From Candidatus Omnitrophota bacterium (GTDB taxonomy: Bacteria > Omnitrophota > Gorgyraeia > Gygaellales > Profunditerraquicolaceae), in contig JAQTMD010000049.1 of assembly GCA_028714595.1 (NCBI GenBank), positions 1-9,771 of the forward strand: a DNA stretch of 9,771 bases. Direction: 5' to 3'. Below are positions 4,844-9,771 of this stretch, one piece after another. The notes under the pieces were generated by a model that saw nothing but the letters and a program-made list of their open reading frames with translations, was not told the DNA's origin and searched no databases. Numbering within the stretch: the first letter of the stretch is position 1; every line of letters begins with the position of its first letter. The translations under genes were made by a program, and so were the position numbers.

Positions 4844-6628
4844 ATGTCAAAGTACCCTACGCACCACAAGAAGCTTATCTCGTGGATCGAAAAATCAGCC
4901 CGCATGTGCAAGCCTGACCGGATTATCTGGGTCGACGGCTCCGGCGAGCAGAAGTCACTTCTTGAAAAGGAGTGTGTTTTTTCCGGCGAGCTTATCCCCT
5001 TGAACGGGGAACGGCTGCCCGGTTGTTTCCTGCACCGTACCGACCCCAATGACGTCGCCCGCACCGAGCATCTCACGTACATCTGCACGCGCAAAAAGCG
5101 CGATGCCGGCCCGAACAACAACTGGATGAGTCCGCGCAGCGGTTACCGGAAGGCCAAGGATATCTTTACCGGCTCGATGACGGGCAGGAACATGTACGTC
5201 ATCCCGTTCTCCATGGGGCCGGTGGGCTCGCCGTTCTCCAAGATCGGGGTGGAACTGACCGATTCGCGCTACGTGGTCCTGAACATGCTTGTCATGACCA
5301 GGGCAGGCTCGCCCGTCCTGGCGCAGCTGGGCACCGACGGAGAATTCACCAAATGCCTGCATTCACTCGCCGACGTCGATGTCAACCGCAGGCTCATCCT
5401 GCATTTTCCCGAAGACAATACCATTTGGAGCGTAGGCTCCGGTTACGGCGGCAACGTTCTCCTGGGAAAGAAATGCCTGGCGCTGCGCATCGCCAGTTTC
5501 ATCGCCCGGAAAGAGAAATGGCTGGCCGAACACATGCTCATCATGGGCATCGAGGACCCGGCCGGCCGTATCCGCTATATCGCCGGGGCATTCCCCAGCG
5601 CCTGCGGAAAGACCAACCTGGCCATGCTGCTGCCGCCCGAAGGCCTGAAAAAGAAAGGTTACCGTATCTGGACGGTCGGCGACGACATCGCCTGGATGCG
5701 CGTTGATTCCGACGGGACATTATGGGCGATCAACCCCGAGACCGGGTTTTTCGGGGTAGCTCCCAATACCAACTCCCAGACCAACCCCAACATGGTCGAG
5801 ACGATCAAGAAAAACACCATCTATACCAATGTGCTCCTGAAACCCGACGGCACGGTCTGGTGGGAGGGGGCCGACGGCGAGATCCCGCAGCGGGGCATCG
5901 ACTGGCAGGGTAATCCCTGGAAGCCGCAAGCGCCCGACAAAGACGGCAAAGCGATCCTGGGCGCGCACCCCAATTCCCGGTTTACCACTCCCATTGCGCA
6001 GTGTCCGACTGCCTCATTCAGAATGGAACAGCACCACGGCGTTCCCATCTCCGCGATCGTTTTCGGCGGCAGGCGCCGGCATGTCGCGCCCCTGGTCTAT
6101 GAATCGTTCAACTGGCAGCACGGAGTTTTCGTCGGCGCGATCATGGCTTCGGAGCGCACCGCAGCCCAGTACGGAAAGCAGGGAGAGGTGCGCCGCGACC
6201 CGATGGCAATGTTGCCGTTCTGCGGCTACAGCATGGCCAGCTACTTTACCCACTGGCTGGAGATGGGCAAACGCATGAAGCACGCACCCCGTATCTTCCA
6301 TGTGAACTGGTTCAGGACCGACGAGCACAATAAGTTCCTCTGGCCGGGCTACCGCGAAAACCTGCGCGTGCTGGAGTGGATCGTTGACCGCTGCGACAAT
6401 AAGCTCGATGCAGTCGAGACTCCCATCGGGTTCATCCCGAAGGTCGAAGACCTGGACCTGACGGGCCTGAATCTTTCCCGTGTCATACTGGAGAGACTCC
6501 TGGCTATCGACAGAAAAAGCTGGCAGGAAGAACTCGAAGGGATAAAGCACTTCTTCAAATTGTTCAAAAAAGACCTGCCTGCCGAGCTCTGGCAGGAATT
6601 CGAGGCCCTGAGATCGAGATTGAAATAG
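4844..6628 (+). CDS. pckG: Phosphoenolpyruvate carboxykinase (GTP)
   Basis: It interconverts oxaloacetate plus GTP with PEP, CO2 and GDP: the entry to gluconeogenesis, or anaplerotic PEP carboxylation in anaerobes. The 594 residues match the GTP-type family (about 600). The kinase P-loop AFPSACGKTNLA (249-260) contains the reactive Cys254 typical of GTP-type enzymes. Other family segments are GPNNNWM (89-95), FTGSMTGRNMYVIPFSMGP split by a tyrosine, GSGYGGN (198-204), VGDDIAWM, FGVAPNTN and FGGRRR. The ATG follows an AAAGG at about eleven bases and lies 11 bases after trxB, so the pair is probably one transcript. No frameshift or truncation is seen. A repeat copy starts two bases after its stop codon. 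Confidence 0.97.
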   Translation: MSKYPTHHKKLISWIEKSARMCKPDRIIWVDGSGEQKSLLEKECVFSGELIPLNGERLPGCFLHRTDPNDVARTEHLTYICTRKKRDAGPNNNWMSPRSGYRKAKDIFTGSMTGRNMYVIPFSMGPVGSPFSKIGVELTDSRYVVLNMLVMTRAGSPVLAQLGTDGEFTKCLHSLADVDVNRRLILHFPEDNTIWSVGSGYGGNVLLGKKCLALRIASFIARKEKWLAEHMLIMGIEDPAGRIRYIAGAFPSACGKTNLAMLLPPEGLKKKGYRIWTVGDDIAWMRVDSDGTLWAINPETGFFGVAPNTNSQTNPNMVETIKKNTIYTNVLLKPDGTVWWEGADGEIPQRGIDWQGNPWKPQAPDKDGKAILGAHPNSRFTTPIAQCPTASFRMEQHHGVPISAIVFGGRRRHVAPLVYESFNWQHGVFVGAIMASERTAAQYGKQGEVRRDPMAMLPFCGYSMASYFTHWLEMGKRMKHAPRIFHVNWFRTDEHNKFLWPGYRENLRVLEWIVDRCDNKLDAVETPIGFIPKVEDLDLTGLNLSRVILERLLAIDRKSWQEELEGIKHFFKLFKKDLPAELWQEFEALRSRLK

Positions 6629-6630
6629 TA

Positions 6631-6671
6631 AGCCTGTCCCGTAGGGGACGTTCCCCGGGGGGACACCCGTG
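6631..6671 (+). repeat. GC-rich palindromic repeat, copy B (REP-like)
   Basis: The first 25 bases are identical to 1233-1257, 5.4 kb away in the same orientation. The inner hairpin GTTCCCC/GGGGGAC is stronger than in copy A, and the outer TGTCCC/GGGACA arms are also present. It occupies most of the gap between pckG and purC. A strong stem is predicted by eye but no T-run follows, so it may be an mRNA-end stabiliser or attenuator rather than an intrinsic terminator; that is inference. Confidence 0.82.
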
Positions 6672-6672
6672 C

Positions 6673-6678
6673 AAGGAG
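6673..6678 (+). promoter_or_regulatory. Ribosome binding site for purC, fixing a TTG start
   Basis: AAGGAG lies seven bases before the TTG at 6686. No ATG occurs in frame before the conserved RGKVRDVYD motif, so this supports the TTG. It begins directly after the copy B repeat. Confidence 0.78.
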
Positions 6679-6685
6679 CGAGGAT

Positions 6686-7588
6686 TTGAACAATAGCCCC
6701 GTCATTCTTAAGACCGAGTTCAAAGACCTGAAACTTTTCCGCCGGGGCAAAGTGCGCGACGTCTATGACCTCGGCGACAAACTCCTCATCGTCTCCACGG
6801 ACCGCATTTCCTGTTTTGACGTAGTCCTGCCCAACGGCATCCCTTCCAAGGGCAGGGTCCTGAGCAGCCTGTCCTGTTTCTGGTTTGATTTCCTGAAAAG
6901 CGTCGTTCCCAACCATTTCATCACCGCCGATGTCGCCGCGTATCCCGGCCAGCTTTCCAAATATCGCGACCAGCTTGCCGGCCGTTCCATGCTGGTGGTA
7001 AAATCAAAGCCGCTTGCCGTGGAATGCATCGTGCGCGGCTATTTGTCCGGTTCAGGCTGGAAAGAATACAAAAAATCACAGTCCATCTGCGGCATCAGGC
7101 TCCCTGCAGGGCTTCTCGAGTCTTCCAAACTGCCGCAGGTCATCTTTACCCCCTCCACGAAAGCCGATGAGGGCCACGACATGAATGTTGCCGTCGAATA
7201 CGTGGAAGAACAGATCGGCAAGGAATCCTCTGACCGGCTTCGGGCTTTCAGTGTCGCCATCTATAAGAAGGCAGCCGAGTACGCCGAGACAAAAGGCATC
7301 ATCATCGCGGATACGAAATTCGAATTCGGGGTCCACGACGGAAAGATCATCCTTATCGACGAGGCGCTCACGCCCGACTCCTCGCGTTTCTGGCCGAAAG
7401 ACGGCTACCAGCCCGGCGGACCCCAGCCCAGTTTCGACAAGCAATTCGTGCGGGATTACCTGGAGACCCTGGACTGGGACAAGACGCCTCCGGCGCCCGT
7501 GCTGCCGGCAGACATCATCGCACAGACTACCCGGAAATACCTCGAAGCCTACAAGCGCCTGACCGGCAAAGAATTCACAAACTCATAG
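6686..7588 (+). CDS. purC: Phosphoribosylaminoimidazole-succinocarboxamide (SAICAR) synthase
   Basis: It condenses CAIR with aspartate using ATP in de novo purine synthesis. Visible motifs are the N-terminal ATP-binding RGKVRDVYDLGDKLL (from residue 20), STDRISCFDVVLP, AVECIVRGYLSGSGWKEY, STKADEGHDMNV, IIADTKFEFG and LIDEALTPDSSRFWP. These are the standard ATP, CAIR and aspartate site segments. At 300 residues it is the longer form of the family, similar in length to the yeast ADE1 type, compared with ~240 in E. coli. The start is TTG. The next gene begins one base after its stop. No other purine genes are in the window. Confidence 0.96.
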   Translation: MNNSPVILKTEFKDLKLFRRGKVRDVYDLGDKLLIVSTDRISCFDVVLPNGIPSKGRVLSSLSCFWFDFLKSVVPNHFITADVAAYPGQLSKYRDQLAGRSMLVVKSKPLAVECIVRGYLSGSGWKEYKKSQSICGIRLPAGLLESSKLPQVIFTPSTKADEGHDMNVAVEYVEEQIGKESSDRLRAFSVAIYKKAAEYAETKGIIIADTKFEFGVHDGKIILIDEALTPDSSRFWPKDGYQPGGPQPSFDKQFVRDYLETLDWDKTPPAPVLPADIIAQTTRKYLEAYKRLTGKEFTNS

Positions 7589-7589
7589 C

Positions 7590-8567
7590 ATGCGACTGCT
7601 CAAGAAAAACGTCTCCTTCCTTTTGCGGATCGTAATAAGCATCGTCCTGCTGGTTTTTCTTTTCCGGAAGGTCGACTTCGGGTCGGTGATCAGACTCATC
7701 GCCGGCTCGAACCTTGTCCTGGTGACGCTGGCGTTTTTCCTGTCCTTGGTCGCGTACGTGTTCTGCTTCTTCCGGTGGAAGATGCTCCTTGAGACGCTGG
7801 GGGTGAGCGTATCGGCGGGCAGGCTCGTCACGATCTTTACCGGAGGCATCTTCTTCGGTGCGCTTTTTCCTTCGACTATCGGTTCTGATCTGGTGCGCAG
7901 TCTCGACCTTTCTGCCCAGACCCAAAAGCCCGGCCCGGTGGTGGCGGCGGTGCTGCTTGACCGCCTGAGCGGTTTCACGGGAATGGTCATCATGGCCCTC
8001 GCATCCCTGGCGGCGGCCTCGCGGCTCGCCTTTCACCCGGTGATCTTCGCGGGGATAGCGGCATTGACCTGCGTGCTCACCGGCGCGCTGCTGGTCGTCT
8101 TTAACACGCGCATATTTTCCGTCGTCAACCGCCTTCTGAACCGTCCCGGCTCAGGCAGGATCCGTTCCACGCTTGAGGCTATCCACAGCTCCATGCATCA
8201 TTTCCGCCGTCACAAAGTCGTGATCGTCCAGAACCTGCTTTTGTCCCTCGTGGTCCAGATTCTCGGTCCGATCTGCGGAACGGTCATCGCATACGCCCTG
8301 GGATTCAGGATAAACATGCTGTACTTTTTCCTCATCGTCCCCCTGATCACCGCAGTGACCTTGCTGCCTATCTCCATCGCAGGACTGGGCATCCGCGATT
8401 TTACCACGGTATTTTTCCTGGCTCCCTTCGGCATCGGCAGAGAGGTCGCGGTCGCCATAGCGCAGTTAAGCTTCTTCTTTATCGTTCTGACCACTCTCCT
8501 CGGAGGGACAATCTACTATGTCCTTACACTACATCATCGACGGGTACAACCTCATCCATCATCCTAG
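7590..8567 (+). CDS. Multi-spanning membrane protein, LPG synthase TM / flippase-like (UPF0104) family
   Basis: This 325-residue protein is strongly hydrophobic. I count about eight likely membrane segments, near residues 8-25, 42-62, 80-98, 120-148, 150-172, 215-240, 246-272 and 288-313. Family features resembling the lysylphosphatidylglycerol synthase transmembrane domain are FFRWKMLLE after the second segment, GALFPSTIGSDLVRSLDLS in a re-entrant-like stretch, VLLDRLSGF, and LPISIAGLGIRD before the last segments. Proteins with only this domain are usually annotated as flippase-like or lipid/glycan-related membrane proteins; no soluble aminoacyl-transferase domain is present, so lysyl-PG synthesis is not expected. 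The ATG lies one base after purC. The last 50 bases overlap the next gene. The family is likely; the substrate is unknown. Confidence 0.85.
   Translation: MRLLKKNVSFLLRIVISIVLLVFLFRKVDFGSVIRLIAGSNLVLVTLAFFLSLVAYVFCFFRWKMLLETLGVSVSAGRLVTIFTGGIFFGALFPSTIGSDLVRSLDLSAQTQKPGPVVAAVLLDRLSGFTGMVIMALASLAAASRLAFHPVIFAGIAALTCVLTGALLVVFNTRIFSVVNRLLNRPGSGRIRSTLEAIHSSMHHFRRHKVVIVQNLLLSLVVQILGPICGTVIAYALGFRINMLYFFLIVPLITAVTLLPISIAGLGIRDFTTVFFLAPFGIGREVAVAIAQLSFFFIVLTTLLGGTIYYVLTLHHRRVQPHPSS
8502..8507 (+). promoter_or_regulatory. Ribosome binding site for the NYN-domain gene
   Basis: GGAGGG lies ten bases before the ATG at 8518, within the coding sequence of the preceding membrane protein. It supports the overlapping start and fits the conserved IIDGYNLI being only a few residues from the N terminus. 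Confidence 0.75.
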
Positions 8568-9006
8568 TTTCGCCCCCCACAGCAAGCGGAAGGACGTAAA
8601 ATTCGCGCTGCTTGATTTTATCAGGACGAAGCGGCCCTGCGGAAGCCTGCGCAATAAGGTGACGGTCGTCTTTGACGGCTATGCGTCGGGATTTTCCTGG
8701 GATGACGGATCCATCACCGTTTTGTTTTCGTCTGATGCCAGCGCCGACGAACGCATCAAACGGCTGCTCGAGGCCCGTCAGGACCACAAGAACGTGGTGG
8801 TGGTCTCTGACGACAACGAGGTCCGCGATTTTGCCCGTCTCTGCGGCGCACAGCCCCGGGGAATAGAAGAGTTCGTCTGCGGCCCCGGAAAGAAACGCGC
8901 AGCCGCGCATGCTGCTGCGCGGGATGCCGTCCTCAAGCCCGAGTTGACGCAGTCTGAAATGCTGAAGATCAACCGCGAGCTGCGCGGCCTCTGGCTCAAG
9001 GAATGA
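8518..9006 (+). CDS. YacP-like NYN-domain protein (putative endoribonuclease)
   Basis: This 162-residue protein has the NYN/PIN-like fold signature: YIIDGYNLIH with Asp8 and Asn11, VVFDGY with Asp53, FSSDASADERIKRLL with an acidic DE pair (77-78) and VVVVSDDNEVRDFA with Asp98 and Asp99. These acidic residues would form the metal-binding nuclease site. The closest known relatives are the YacP/Rae1 proteins, of which Bacillus Rae1 is a ribosome-associated mRNA endonuclease; that this one acts the same way is inference. It has a basic, alanine-rich C-terminal helix (KKRAAAHAAARDAV) and no signal peptide. It overlaps the membrane protein gene by 50 bases in a different frame, and the hydrolase gene follows 40 bases later. 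Confidence 0.87.
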   Translation: MSLHYIIDGYNLIHHPSFAPHSKRKDVKFALLDFIRTKRPCGSLRNKVTVVFDGYASGFSWDDGSITVLFSSDASADERIKRLLEARQDHKNVVVVSDDNEVRDFARLCGAQPRGIEEFVCGPGKKRAAAHAAARDAVLKPELTQSEMLKINRELRGLWLKE

Positions 9007-9046
9007 CGTGTTTCCTGTCCCACACCCGGTGCGGGGTTTGATTACC

Positions 9047-9771
9047 ATGAAAGAAAAGGCTGCAAGACCCGACAATTTCATCAAATTCCTCGGTACTGCC
9101 GGCGCGCGCTTTGTGATGATCAGGCAGCTGCGCCATTCAGGCGGGCTCTGGGTCTCGTCGGCAGGCACCAACGTGCTCATCGATCCCGGCCCGGGCAGCA
9201 TCGTTCACTGCGCAAAATCGCGCCCGAAACTCGACCCGGCGGCGCTTGACGCCATCATCCTTACTCATCGCCACCTTGACCACTGTTCCGACGTCAACGT
9301 GATGATCGAGGCCATGACCGAAGGCGGTTTTAAGAAAAAGGGGGTGGTGTTTTGTCCGCAGGACGCGCTCGAAGGCGATCCCGTCATATTCCGTTATTTG
9401 CGCGGGTTCGTCGAGAAGATAGAAGTCTTATCGGCGGGCCGGACATTCGCGGTGGGAAATTTCCGGTTTGAGACCTCCATGCGCCACGTGCATCCGGTCG
9501 AGACGTATGGACTCAAGTTTAAGATCGGCGGGAGGACTACCGTCGGCCTGCTGGCAGATACTAAATACTTCAAAGCTCTTGAGGATTTTTATCGGGTTGA
9601 TACCCTCATCATCGGCGTGGTGTTTTATGAGCCCCGGCCGAATATCGACCACCTTGGTTTTGACGATGCCCGCGCGCTCATCGCCGCGCTCAGACCCCGG
9701 AGGGCCGTCCTACTCACTTTGGCATGGGCATGCTCAAGGCCAAGCCGCATCTTCTGGCCGAAAAGCTTTCC
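9047..9771 (+). CDS. MBL-fold metallo-hydrolase, 3' partial, with an apparent one-base frameshift
   Basis: The frame from the ATG at 9047 is open to the window end, and the protein is a metallo-beta-lactamase-fold hydrolase. Visible are SAGTNVLIDPGPG (38-50), the metal motif THRHLDH (73-79, the HxHxDH signature), RHVHPVETYGLKF, LLADTKY with a likely bridging Asp, and IDHLGFDDARALI. Near 9710 the family pattern moves to another frame: from 9712 the frame ending exactly at 9771 reads THFGMGMLKAKPHLLAEKL, the expected final His motif and helix, whereas the original frame gives unrelated residues. One base is therefore missing between about 9707 and 9712. In-frame GTG (9008, 9029) and TTG (9038) starts exist upstream, but ATG is preferred. 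The substrate is unknown; RNase, phosphodiesterase-like and other hydrolase roles are possible. Confidence 0.82.
   Translation, partial: MKEKAARPDNFIKFLGTAGARFVMIRQLRHSGGLWVSSAGTNVLIDPGPGSIVHCAKSRPKLDPAALDAIILTHRHLDHCSDVNVMIEAMTEGGFKKKGVVFCPQDALEGDPVIFRYLRGFVEKIEVLSAGRTFAVGNFRFETSMRHVHPVETYGLKFKIGGRTTVGLLADTKYFKALEDFYRVDTLIIGVVFYEPRPNIDHLGFDDARALIAALRPRRAVLLTLAWACSRPSRIFWPKSF

Noticed and set aside
1233..6671. Composite mobile element bounded by repeat copies A and B
   Set aside because: The enclosed genes are ordinary housekeeping genes, there is no transposase or integrase, and the repeats look like dispersed REP-type elements rather than transposon ends.
6014..6916. 300-codon open frame on the minus strand across pckG and purC
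   Set aside because: It is antisense to two strongly conserved genes, resembles no protein family, and is a by-product of GC-rich codon use.
9012..9036. Degenerate copy of the palindromic repeat after the NYN gene (CCTGTCCC followed by GCGGGG)
   Set aside because: Only the CCTGTCCC stretch matches; the GGGGACGTTCCC core is missing, so it is likely coincidental.

Overview
The window is a gene-dense, GC-rich stretch of a bacterial chromosome. Every recognisable gene lies on the + strand, and the gaps between genes are tiny apart from three of roughly 55 to 110 bases. Gene content is housekeeping metabolism: acetyl-CoA/acetyl-phosphate conversion, pantothenate, N-terminal protein maturation, lipoate, thioredoxin reduction, gluconeogenesis/PEP metabolism and purines. 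The GTP-type PEP carboxykinase, the separate Pta partner gene with a DRTGG domain, and the small cysteine-rich DUF6485-like protein suggest an uncultivated anaerobic or fermentative lineage. Omnitrophota (PVC group) is my best guess, at low confidence and from family knowledge only. I see no transposase, phage gene, CRISPR array, tRNA or rRNA.

Layout. Block 1 (1-1234) holds the C-terminal end of a DRTGG-domain protein followed one base later by pta. Block 2 (1339-3781) holds a DJ-1/PfpI-family gene, panD, def, a 65-residue cysteine-rich gene and lipA; from panD onward each gene overlaps the next. Block 3 (3891-6628) is trxB then a GTP-dependent PEP carboxykinase gene. Block 4 (6686-9771) is purC, a multi-spanning flippase-like membrane protein, a YacP-like NYN-domain gene and a metallo-beta-lactamase-fold hydrolase that runs off the window and carries an apparent one-base frameshift near 9710.

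The most notable non-genic signal is a family of short GC-rich palindromic repeats built on the core GGGGAC(G/A)TTCCC. Four copies occur, and the three largest intergenic gaps all contain or are bounded by them. Two direct copies (1233-1274 and 6631-6671) share 25 identical bases and sit at the stop codons of pta and pckG. Two more copies face each other as the ends of a 139-bp inverted-repeat element (3767-3905) lying exactly across the lipA/trxB junction. The left arm encodes the last residues and stop codon of lipA; the right arm encodes the TTG start and first codons of trxB. I interpret this as a REP/MITE-like element whose ends have become the ends of two conserved genes. No novel multi-gene defence or biosynthetic system is visible. 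The repeat family and the coupled def / Cys-rich / lipA cluster are the parts most worth a second look.
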